Origin: Aminobacter aminovorans
GTDB taxonomy: Bacteria; Pseudomonadota; Alphaproteobacteria; Rhizobiales; Rhizobiaceae
Length of the DNA stretch: 64,000 nt
Direction of reading: 5' to 3'
Assembly (NCBI RefSeq): GCF_900445235.1
Contig: NZ_UFSM01000002.1
Span: 62,001-126,000 of the forward strand
Position numbers and translations under genes: made by a program. Positions 56,829 through 64,000 of this stretch are shown in pieces. The notes under the pieces are model-generated. The model was not told the origin of the DNA. It saw only the letters and a program-made list of their open reading frames with translations, and ran no database searches. How positions within the stretch are numbered: the stretch's first letter is position 1; each line of letters starts with the position of its first letter.

Positions 56829-58148
56829 CTACCTCACCGCCCGGCGCAGTGCCTCAACCACGTCGCTGCACCTCACTGTTGCTTGCTCTACTGCCTCAGC
56901 AAGCGCACCTTCCTCGATCGCGACGGCTGGCGCAGCTTCAAGAGCGTCGGCAAAGGCCACGAGCCCTTCGGCCAGCGCCGTTCCGTCAATCCCGTCACCG
57001 GATACGGCGTCGCATACACGCGACCAATCAGGCGCGTAATCGGAGCCTTTGTCTTGCATGCAACGCCATTTAGTTGAGCGTGCGATCACGTCATCCGCCA
57101 GCTTCATCGGCGCGAAGTCGTAAAGGGGAGAGAGCCTCGCTGCGCCGTCGGAATATTTGGACATTGCAGTGTTACGGCCATGGTTATCGGGATTTCCCAT
57201 TGCTAGGTTGGTTGCATCTCGTTTGAGATACTCGAGCACATCAGCCTGCGGATCCGCGGAATAGGCCTTCACGATTTCCACGTAACGTTCGTGAGCATCG
57301 ATGTGACCGAAATCTGACACGCCGACTGCGGACGTCATGCTCTCCTGACCAACCCTGGCTGTGCGCCCGCGTTCGTCCACGTATCTGTCGAAACGGGGGA
57401 TTATCATTGTTCCGTTTCCGGCTGTCGATGGTGCGTAGACATGCAGGCCGATGCGGGCGGCCACCTGCGAGTAAACAGCCTCTGTTTTAAGAATGAGTCC
57501 GTCAATGTCGCCGCCGCGCTTCAGCTTGACGATGAGGTGTTCGACGGCCTCATCATCAGCCACCAGAGGGTCGGGATAGTACAGTCCGTCCTTAGCAAGC
57601 GTCAGCGCAACCTTTGGCCACTCGCCTTGAAGGCCACTAGAACCGGAGGCGATCATGGCGTGCTTGTCGACGACTTCCACGAACAGATCCGTGCGATCGA
57701 GGATGTCGTCAAGGGCTAGCCCCGTGCGAATAACGCCTTGGAGTCGTTTGGCTTCCTGTTCGGCTGCTTCCTTGATCCTGACATTGCCGATCGTGCTGCC
57801 CCCGGATCGCATCAGTAACGGTAGGTCCGAGGCACGGCTGTCTGGTGGAAGTCCGAGTGCCTTGGCGAGCCTGATACGCGCATGGCCTTGTGGGAGGAGG
57901 TCAAGCAGGAATGGAGGCCAGCGCGGAGTGCGCTTATCCGCTAAGCTTAAAGGATATTTGAAAGAGACGGCCCGGAAGTCCGTAACGGGGCGTTCATCTG
58001 CGAATTCGACCGCACCTTTTTCAGCGAAGTAATCGACATCGTAACTGACGGTCGCTCCGGCGAGGAAACCAGCGTCGGGCTGCTCAAAGGAAACCTCTGC
58101 AGCATCGAACCAGCGGTCACTCACAAACGTCTGAAGCGTGATGATCAT
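56829..58148 (-). CDS. hipA: HipA-type serine/threonine kinase toxin
   Basis: The 439-residue product has the HipA layout: N-terminal subdomain 1, then the kinase with HLIVKLKRGGD, the catalytic loop GNPDNHGRNTAM and the magnesium-binding region RLSPLYDFAPM. HipA enzymes phosphorylate aminoacyl-tRNA synthetases or other targets and arrest growth. It is followed by its XRE antitoxin and preceded by two GGGTT-type palindromes. Confidence 0.87.
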   Translation of the reverse strand: MIITLQTFVSDRWFDAAEVSFEQPDAGFLAGATVSYDVDYFAEKGAVEFADERPVTDFRAVSFKYPLSLADKRTPRWPPFLLDLLPQGHARIRLAKALGLPPDSRASDLPLLMRSGGSTIGNVRIKEAAEQEAKRLQGVIRTGLALDDILDRTDLFVEVVDKHAMIASGSSGLQGEWPKVALTLAKDGLYYPDPLVADDEAVEHLIVKLKRGGDIDGLILKTEAVYSQVAARIGLHVYAPSTAGNGTMIIPRFDRYVDERGRTARVGQESMTSAVGVSDFGHIDAHERYVEIVKAYSADPQADVLEYLKRDATNLAMGNPDNHGRNTAMSKYSDGAARLSPLYDFAPMKLADDVIARSTKWRCMQDKGSDYAPDWSRVCDAVSGDGIDGTALAEGLVAFADALEAAPAVAIEEGALAEAVEQATVRCSDVVEALRRAVR

Positions 58149-58153
58149 GAAAA

Positions 58154-58214
58154 AACCCTCATAATGGGTTATATAATCGCAAAATTACGAATTAACAACC
58201 CATCAAAAGGGGTT
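58154..58214. promoter_or_regulatory. two AACCC-N7/8-GGGTT operator palindromes upstream of hipA
   Basis: The first site (58154-58170) is AACCC-N7-GGGTT, the second (58197-58214) AACCC-N8-GGGTT; each continues with ATAT. Centres are about 43 bp apart, four helical turns. They resemble in layout the paired TATCC-N8-GGATA operators of E. coli HipB. The stretch is strongly AT-rich and likely holds the promoter. Confidence 0.7.
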
Positions 58215-58333
58215 ATATTGAAGACCCATACTCAAACTTTCATTTCGGCTTGGAACAAGCGCTTTGCATCCTAGTAGGGGTCAGAACAAGAGCCGTGCTA
58301 ATCGTACGATAAGGGCGAACCAAACGGGAACTC

Positions 58334-58700
58334 ATGCGGCCCGCAGCAATCCGACTGGAAAACTCAGCGACCGGAAGCCTTCCGGCAGGTACTTTCGCTG
58401 AAATCGAGACCGCCAGCGCGGCGATGCAGGAAGCGACGGAAGGAGAAATTCTCCTTATGAAGCCGTCCGCGATCGACGAGCTCGGCACGACTTCCAGCTT
58501 TGCGATGCGCCTCATTGATCGCGATGGAAACGGGGCGGAGGCGCTGCAGAAAGCCTCTGACAAGCTCATCAAGCTCACAGCCTACAGCAAGCTACTCCAG
58601 AACGTCCGCGTCGATGGACTACCGAGCGGCCCGAGCGGCCGCCTCCATATTGACCGTGCGAAAGCGGAGGCGTTGGGCGTCAACTTGTCGACGATAACCG
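58334..58700 (+). pseudogene. RND efflux pump fragment (AcrB-like periplasmic region)
   Basis: The frame encodes SAIDELGTTSSFAMRL, then LIKLTAYSKLLQNVRVDGL and HIDRAKAEALGVNLSTI, which follow the AcrB docking/porter region. Similarity ends abruptly at 58700, where the next part of the gene appears inverted. No intact N- or C-terminus is nearby. Confidence 0.75.
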
Positions 58701-58702
58701 TT

Positions 58703-58850
58703 GTAGCGGTTAAACTGGAGAGGGCTTACCGACCATTCGGGCGTGACCACTTCCGCCAAGGGGGCCATGCCGCCCTTATCGTTGCGAATGTGAAGCTTGA
58801 GTACGCCTTCCACCTGCATGCGGTCCTTGGCCTGGGCCTGCGTGATCTCG
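58703..58850 (-). pseudogene. second RND fragment, inverted relative to the first
   Basis: Read on the minus strand it encodes KDRMQVEGVLKLHIRND, GGMAPLAEVVTPEW and LQFNRYNGY, the AcrB segment that normally follows the first fragment by a few dozen residues. The inversion point lies at about 58700. It cannot be expressed as part of a pump. Confidence 0.7.
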
Positions 58851-58859
58851 GCAGGTGCG

Positions 58860-59036
58860 CTGATGTTTCTCGCGCGAAGCGACTTCCACGATCCGGGCTT
58901 CCTTGTTCCGTTCGCGCTTGCCGCTCTCGGACTCACGCTCAGCATTGGGCTGACGGCTTCGTCGATCGCCATCATGGGATCAGTCGATGCGAGCAAGGGC
59001 GGCGCGGCGGGCTCGCTTGAGGCGACGGGTTATGAA
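58860..59036 (+). pseudogene. MFS transporter fragment (EmrB/QacA type)
   Basis: About 59 residues encode a membrane-helix pair and the GAAGSLEATGYE segment typical of late helices in 14-TM drug exporters of the EmrB/QacA group, preceded by PFALAALGLTLSIGL. The rest of the gene is absent. Confidence 0.6.
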
Positions 59037-59100
59037 CGCTGGCCGGCTATCGCAGCCTGTCCCGTGCACATCATTGACCGACATTTGAAGAGTAGAGGAC

Positions 59101-59657
59101 ATGCAGATCATTGAGACTGAGCGCCTGATCCTCATGCCTTTCCGGGAGGGCGATGCAGAAGACCTCTTCGCCTATCTGCGCGCGCCCACGGTCCCTTGCT
59201 TTCTATCGCTGAGCTCGCGGATCTGGCTGAAGCGGAGATCGAGGTCAAAAAACGCGCCCTCGACGAGGGCAGCGTGGCGATATGCCTGAAACAGACCGGT
59301 CAGGTCATCGGCGATCTGTTCGGCGGCGCCGGAGAGGAGGAGGAAGACGGGAGCACCTCGGTCGGCTGGCACCTCAACCCGCAGTTCCGCGGCCAGGGAA
59401 ATGCGTTCGAGGCCGCAAGAGCCCTGCTCGACCATCTGTTCCGGGCAAAGGGCTTTCGCCGACTTTATGCCTATGTCGAAGACCACAAAAAACCCTCACA
59501 GCGCCTCTGCGAAAAGCTGGGCATGCGACGAGAAGGTCTGTTCATCGAGTTCGTATCGTTCACTAATGACGATGCGGGCAATGCGATCTACGAAAACACC
59601 ATGCAATACGCCATCCTGCGTAGGGAATGGATGACTTTGACGGCTTCGTTCGCATAA
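59101..59657 (+). pseudogene. GNAT acetyltransferase (RimJ/RimL-like), frameshifted
   Basis: The frame from 59101 starts MQIIETERLILMPFREGDAE and the continuation lies in another frame, with ICLKQTGQVIGDLFGG, the acetyl-CoA-binding GWHLNPQFRGQGNAFEAARAL and YAYVEDHKKPSQRLCEKLGM. Restoring one A near 59211 would give LSLKLADLAEAE and join them. Intact length would be about 185 residues. Real decay or a sequencing error are both possible. Confidence 0.75.
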
Positions 59658-59706
59658 CGCTCGCGTGATGGGCAGAAGGCAATGATCGGAGCCTCAATCT
59701 GACGGT

Positions 59707-59720
59707 TTGCGATGAATCAA
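59707..59720. promoter_or_regulatory. FixK-like box upstream of the P-type ATPase gene
   Basis: TTGC-N6-TCAA fits the FixK2 pattern TTG[A/C]-N6-[T/G]CAA. It lies about 187 bp upstream of the ATPase start, far for direct activation unless the leader is long. Could be chance. Confidence 0.3.
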
Positions 59721-59900
59721 AGCCCGGCCCGTCCATTGGGTTAAAAACGCTTGCGGCCATCTGGCCGCTGTTTGGACCGAAGCGAAATCCGATGAAACTC
59801 ATGACACGTCTCTCGCTGACTACGCAGCTGAGGGTGCTCTCACGGATCTGCGGCTCCCTATCCTCCTGTCGCACTGAAATAGCGCCTGTGAGAGCTGACC

Positions 59901-62504
59901 ATGACATTGGCTGACAGTCCGCCAGAAAGAGTTGACATGCCCCAGCCTATCGCGACGGCCGATCCGTTTCCCGGCCTTTCAGAGGCCGAGGCACAAGCCC
60001 GGCTGGTTGCCGAAGGGTTCAACGAACTGCCGAGGTCCACACAACGTACACCGTTGCGGATTGCATTCGAGGTCATTCGCGAGCCGATGCTTGCGCTCCT
60101 GTTTGGCGGCGGCGTTGTCTATCTGCTTCTGGGCAATCTGGAGGAAGCGCTGATCCTGCTGGCCTTCGCCACGATGTCGATCGGCATAACCATCATACAG
60201 GAGACACGCACCGAGCGTGTCCTGGAGGCGCTGCGTGATCTCACCAGTCCCCGCGCCCTGGTCATACGCGCTGGTGAACGCAAGCGCATCGCGGGTCGAG
60301 AAGTCGTCCGGGGCGATGTCGTCGTGCTTGGCGAGGGCGACCGGGTGCCTGCCGATGCCACGCTCCTGCAGAGCCAGGACCTTCAGAGCGACGAATCGCT
60401 TTTGACTGGTGAGTCCGTGCCGGTTCGGAAGATTGCCGCCGACAGCGCCTCGCCATTGACCGAACGTCGGCCAGGCGGCGACGACCTGCCTTTCATATTC
60501 TCGGGTTCGCTGATCGTTCGCGGTTCGGGTATAGGAGAAGTCTGGGCGACGGGGCCACGAAGCGAAATCGGCAAGATCGGCCACTCGCTGAGTTTAATGG
60601 AGACAGAACCACCGCGATTGCAGGCACAAATGCGGCGCGTTGTCCGTATTTTCGCAATGGTCGGCGGCGCGGTCAGCGTCGTCGCGGTCCTGCTTTACGG
60701 GCTTCTGCGGGGCGGATGGCTTGACGCCGCGCTGGCAGGCATCGCGCTCGGCATGTCTATGCTGCCGGAAGAGTTTCCCGTCGTGCTGACGATCTTCATG
60801 GCCATGGGTGCGTGGCGCATATCGCAGGCGCGCGTCCTGACCCGCAGGGCCGCCGCGATCGAAACCCTTGGTTCGGCGACGATCCTTTGCACCGACAAGA
60901 CAGGCACGCTCACCGAGAACCGGATGACGATTGCCGAGCTTCGGACGGCGGATGGAAAGTCGTTTCGGATTGCGGACAAGCCGACCGCCGATCTGCCGGC
61001 GGCATTCGCCGATCTGGCAGAAACTGGTGTGCTTGCCAGTACCGAGATTCCTTTCGACCCCATGGAGATCGCATTTCACAAACTCGGCAAGGAACGACTG
61101 TCCAAACGCAAGATTCTGGACAAACTGGATTGGGAACTGGTCCGCGCCTATCCGCTTCGACCCGGTCTACTGGCGATGTCCAATGTCTGGCAATCAACAG
61201 GCGGCAAGGACAATTCGCTGATTGCGGCAAAAGGAGCGCCGGAGACGATCGGAGCGCTATGCCATCTGAACGCAAAGGATCTGAAGGCCTTGCAGGGTTC
61301 GGTCGAAGCCATGGCGGCCGAGGGGTTACGTGTGCTGGGCGTGGCCCGTGTGTTTCATCGCGGCGACGCCTTGCCAGAGACGCAACACGATTTCAAATTT
61401 GAGTTTCTCGGGCTGGTCGGCCTGACTGATCCACTGCGCGCGAGTGTCCCCGATGCCGTAAACGACTGCCGTTCGGCCGGCATCAGGGTGATGATGATCA
61501 CCGGCGACTACCCGGCAACCGCCAAGGTGGTCGCGCGCCAGGCCGGCCTCGACGCCGAAAGCGTGGTGACCGGCAGCGAGATGCAGTCGCTCAACGACGA
61601 AGAGTTGGCGCTGCGTGTCAAAACCGCAACCGTGTTCGCGCGCATCATGCCCGAACAGAAGCTTCGTATCGTCACCGCGCTGAAGTCGAATGGTGATATC
61701 GTCGCCATGACTGGCGATGGGGTCAACGACGCACCGTCGCTGAAGGCAGCCAATATCGGCATTGCCATGGGTGGCCGTGGTACCGACGTTGCCCGCGAAG
61801 CGTCGGCGATCGTCCTGCTCGACGACGATTTCGGTTCGATCGTCAAAGCCGTTCGGCTTGGCCGCCGTATATTCGACAATCTGCGCAAGGCCATGGGGTT
61901 CATCTTCGCCGTCCACGTGCCGATTGCCGGTCTCTCGCTGCTGCCGTTGCTGTTTGGCCTGCCAATCCTGTTCGGGCCGATACATATCGCCTTTCTGGAG
62001 ATGGTGATCGATCCGGTGTGTGCGCTGGTCTTCGAGGCCGAAACCGAGGAAGACGATGTGATGCGCCGTCCGCCTCGCAACCCGGACGCTCCATTGTTCT
62101 CCGGCGCCTTGATCGGATGGGGACTTGTTCAGGGGACGCTGGCCTTCGCATTTCTCGCGGGCATATACCTTGTCGCCCTGAAGCAGGGCATGGCCGAGAA
62201 CGAAATCCGGGCGCTGATTTTTTTCTCGCTGGTGCTGACAATCGTGGGGCTGATTTTTGTCAACCGCTCCTTCAGCGCATCGCTTCTGACCGCGATCATC
62301 AGGCCCAATCGATCGCTCATTTTTGTTGTCGTGGTCGTCGCTTCAACGCTGGGCGGCACACTTCTGTGGCCGTTCGCCACCAGTCTCTTTCGCTTCGGGC
62401 CGCTGCATCTCAACGATCTGGCGGTGACGTTTGCGGCGGGATTTGCCGTGTTGGCATGCCTGGAGTTGCTGAAGCCACTCTGGCGCAGGCACCTGAAGGG
62501 CTAG
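59901..62504 (+). CDS. P-type cation-transporting ATPase (HAD-IC family)
   Basis: The 867-residue P2-like ATPase has an N-terminal cation-ATPase domain (GLSEAEAQARLVAEGFNELP), actuator LTGES, membrane motif MLPEEFP, phosphorylation site CTDKTGTLTENRM, and the hinge TGDGVNDAPSLKAANIGIAMG. The PEEFP ion-site motif and FEAETEEDDVM segment suggest calcium or another divalent ion rather than soft metals. The start may instead be the ATG at 59937 behind GAAAGAG. Related pumps in rhizobia often belong to low-oxygen regulons. Confidence 0.9.
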   Translation: MTLADSPPERVDMPQPIATADPFPGLSEAEAQARLVAEGFNELPRSTQRTPLRIAFEVIREPMLALLFGGGVVYLLLGNLEEALILLAFATMSIGITIIQETRTERVLEALRDLTSPRALVIRAGERKRIAGREVVRGDVVVLGEGDRVPADATLLQSQDLQSDESLLTGESVPVRKIAADSASPLTERRPGGDDLPFIFSGSLIVRGSGIGEVWATGPRSEIGKIGHSLSLMETEPPRLQAQMRRVVRIFAMVGGAVSVVAVLLYGLLRGGWLDAALAGIALGMSMLPEEFPVVLTIFMAMGAWRISQARVLTRRAAAIETLGSATILCTDKTGTLTENRMTIAELRTADGKSFRIADKPTADLPAAFADLAETGVLASTEIPFDPMEIAFHKLGKERLSKRKILDKLDWELVRAYPLRPGLLAMSNVWQSTGGKDNSLIAAKGAPETIGALCHLNAKDLKALQGSVEAMAAEGLRVLGVARVFHRGDALPETQHDFKFEFLGLVGLTDPLRASVPDAVNDCRSAGIRVMMITGDYPATAKVVARQAGLDAESVVTGSEMQSLNDEELALRVKTATVFARIMPEQKLRIVTALKSNGDIVAMTGDGVNDAPSLKAANIGIAMGGRGTDVAREASAIVLLDDDFGSIVKAVRLGRRIFDNLRKAMGFIFAVHVPIAGLSLLPLLFGLPILFGPIHIAFLEMVIDPVCALVFEAETEEDDVMRRPPRNPDAPLFSGALIGWGLVQGTLAFAFLAGIYLVALKQGMAENEIRALIFFSLVLTIVGLIFVNRSFSASLLTAIIRPNRSLIFVVVVVASTLGGTLLWPFATSLFRFGPLHLNDLAVTFAAGFAVLACLELLKPLWRRHLKG

Positions 62505-62547
62505 AAGCAGATTCTATCAGCCGACACCAGTAGTCGTTGGAGATGAG

Positions 62548-63660
62548 ATGGTCGTTAGCAAAGGTTGGAACGTGAAGGAAGCTCCAGGCAGCGACAGAAT
62601 GAACGCCGAAAATCCGCGATCTCGTGGAAGCCATTTCAGCACGCTTGTGTTGGCAGCCGCTTCGATCGTTGGGATTGTCGTCTGCGCGCTGTTGGCTGAG
62701 CCATTTTTGGGCGCGATCACATGGGCAATGGCACTGGCAATCCTCTTTGTCCCTCTCCATGCCAGGGTCGAGACAAAACTGAAACATCCCAACCTCGCGG
62801 CATTGGCTTCGGTTCTGACCATAGTACTCCTTGTCGTTGTCCCGACAGCCTTTCTTGTAGAACGCCTGGTCGAGGAGGCTGCTTCTGGGGCAGCCTCCAT
62901 CCGAACCCGGGTAGCGGATGGAGAACTCCAACGCTTCTTGGAGGCCCATCCCGGCATCGCGCCTATTGGGAAGTGGATAAATCAACAGATCGATCTGCCG
63001 TCGATTTTGGCGAGCCTTGCGACTTGGCTGAGCAATGCCGGTGCAACGTTCGTGAGGGGCTCTGTGTTGCAGGTGGCGGAAGTTCTGCTGACGTTTTACA
63101 TGCTTTTCTATTTCCTGCGTGATCGCAACGCAGTCGCGCGCCTGCTTCATGATTGGATGCCGTTGGTGAGCGCCGATACCGAGCGACTGTTCCAGCGGGT
63201 GTTCGATACCGTGCACGCGACGGTATACGGGACGTTGGCGGTCGCCGCGGTTCAGGGTTCTTTGGGCGGGCTGATGTTCTGGATGCTCATGTTGCCGACG
63301 CCCCTTCTTTGGGGCGTGGTGATGAGCCTACTTTCCGTCGTGCCAGTGCTGGGTGCGTTCATCGTGTGGATACCAGCGGCAATCCTCCTGCTGCTTGATG
63401 GTCACTGGGCCAAGGCCCTAATTCTCGCGGCCTGGGGTGGCATCGTTGTAGGCGGCATCGACAATGTCCTTCGTCCGATGTTTGTGGGAACCCAACTGAG
63501 GCTCCATACGATTCCCGCTTTCATATCGATGATAGGTGGGCTCGCCCTGTTCGGCGCTCCCGGATTCATACTCGGACCCCTGGCTGTTACAGTGACGATG
63601 CTCCTGGTCGAGGTATGGGCTGCGCGTGATAAACTCAACAATCGCAAGCAACAGGAATGA
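62548..63660 (+). CDS. AI-2E family membrane protein (PerM/YdiK type)
   Basis: The 370-residue protein has about eight membrane segments and the family-typical core: GTLAVAAVQGSLGGLMFWML, LLSVVPVLGAFIVWIPAAI and the terminal GPLAVTVTMLLVEVW. Members include TqsA-like exporters and Na+/H+ antiporter-like proteins; substrate cannot be predicted. It follows the P-type ATPase by 43 bp and is probably co-transcribed. Confidence 0.88.
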   Translation: MVVSKGWNVKEAPGSDRMNAENPRSRGSHFSTLVLAAASIVGIVVCALLAEPFLGAITWAMALAILFVPLHARVETKLKHPNLAALASVLTIVLLVVVPTAFLVERLVEEAASGAASIRTRVADGELQRFLEAHPGIAPIGKWINQQIDLPSILASLATWLSNAGATFVRGSVLQVAEVLLTFYMLFYFLRDRNAVARLLHDWMPLVSADTERLFQRVFDTVHATVYGTLAVAAVQGSLGGLMFWMLMLPTPLLWGVVMSLLSVVPVLGAFIVWIPAAILLLLDGHWAKALILAAWGGIVVGGIDNVLRPMFVGTQLRLHTIPAFISMIGGLALFGAPGFILGPLAVTVTMLLVEVWAARDKLNNRKQQE

Positions 63661-63711
63661 CCAGTGCGGACGTGCCCTGCGGTCGGCAGCTCGGGACAAA
63701 CGCACGGATAG

Positions 63712-64000
63712 CTACCAGTCGCATCCGGACCGGCGGGCGGCCCGCCGCTTACACCGCGGTGCCGCCAGCACGCCGATGCCGGCAGTGAGCGCCATGGCAA
63801 AGGCACCCCGGAAGGTGACGCGCAGCGTTGCGCGAAGGATGTTGGCGCCGATGGCGCCCAGCAGAGCGAGGAAAAGCAGAGACGCCACCGAACACCCCCA
63901 TCGCCGGCATGGAGACCGGCGAAATCAGCACCATGAGCAGAGGCATCGCCGCGCCCAAGCTGAAGGCCGCCGCCGAGGTCAGCGCCGCCTGGATCGGGCG
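63712..64000 (-). pseudogene. VIT/CCC1-family transporter, C-terminal end, frameshifted and cut by window edge
   Basis: From the right edge the minus strand encodes QAALTSAAAFSLGAAMPLL, then changes frame near 63885 to LLFLALLGAIGAN and RVTFRGAFAMALTAGIGVL, ending at a stop at 63712. Together these match the last two membrane helices of VIT1/CCC1-like iron/manganese transporters, but the glycine-rich loop between them is shortened. Probably a decayed gene; its start lies outside the window. Confidence 0.65.

Noticed and set aside
59753..59768. GCGGCCA/TGGCCGC hairpin as terminator
   Set aside because: Only a 2-base loop and no T-tract; likely a chance GC palindrome.

Overview
The window is high-GC chromosomal or megaplasmid DNA from an alphaproteobacterium, most likely of the order Hyphomicrobiales (a Mesorhizobium, Aminobacter or Phyllobacterium relative). 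The pointers are four ABC import systems in 64 kb, Tat-type leaders, a WGR-domain orphan, a homodimeric AceE-type pyruvate dehydrogenase next to an Lrp/AsnC regulator, and FNR/FixK-like boxes. No rRNA, tRNA, CRISPR array or intact insertion sequence was seen.

Layout. (1) 1-7.6 kb: sugar module. araF-araG-araH import sugar; an aldose 1-epimerase, an SDR dehydrogenase, galactonate dehydratase (dgoD) and KDGal kinase (dgoK, cut by the left edge) form an oxidative De Ley-Doudoroff type galactose/arabinose route. A divergent FadR-type GntR regulator faces araF across a 12-bp-arm inverted repeat. (2) 7.9-10.2 kb: SnoaL-like protein, DUF427 protein, ferredoxin-NADP reductase. (3) 10.3-21.3 kb: branched-chain-type ABC importer (LivFGMHK), an acyl-CoA ligase, a four-subunit 2-oxoacid:ferredoxin oxidoreductase (beta, alpha, delta, gamma), a 7Fe ferredoxin, a TetR regulator and an SDR. 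Two copies of a 17-bp operator-like motif suggest one TetR regulon. (4) 21.5-28.3 kb: ManNAc/sialate-type module with UTRA-GntR regulator, nanE, nanK and a complete ABC sugar importer; the regulator gene is bracketed by matching AATACCAGT sites. (5) 29-30.2 kb: WGR protein and a decayed hipBA pair. (6) 30.2-36.9 kb: aceE-aceF-lpdA with a divergent Lrp regulator sitting on two Lrp-like palindromes; a degenerate copy of the aceE 5' end lies on the other side of lrp. (7) 36.9-46.9 kb: an unassigned catabolic module: exported amidohydrolase, XRE-cupin regulator, ribose-type ABC importer, RidA, FAH-family hydrolase, cupin, LysR regulator, NIPSNAP protein. (8) 47-58.2 kb: a defence/toxin-antitoxin-like island with an M20 peptidase remnant, a Fic enzyme with an apparent AbiEi-like N-terminus preceded by five exactly phased 24-bp repeats, 235-bp direct repeats flanking it, a frameshifted YhaN/SbcC-like ATPase with its YhaO/SbcD-like nuclease, a hipA 3' remnant, a DUF2892 protein under a perfect FNR box, and an intact hipA-XRE pair. 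(9) 58.3-59.7 kb: gene graveyard with an RND pump fragment, a second piece of it inverted in place, an MFS fragment and a frameshifted GNAT gene. (10) 59.9-64 kb: P-type cation ATPase, AI-2E family membrane protein and a broken VIT/CCC1-family gene.

The most unusual items are the Fic gene with its 24-bp repeat array and flanking repeats, the unassigned 36.9-46.9 kb catabolic cluster, and the ferredoxin-dependent oxoacid oxidoreductase operon whose CoA ligase lacks the usual C-terminal catalytic lysine. All functional calls come from reading motifs and known family resemblance; no database search was run.
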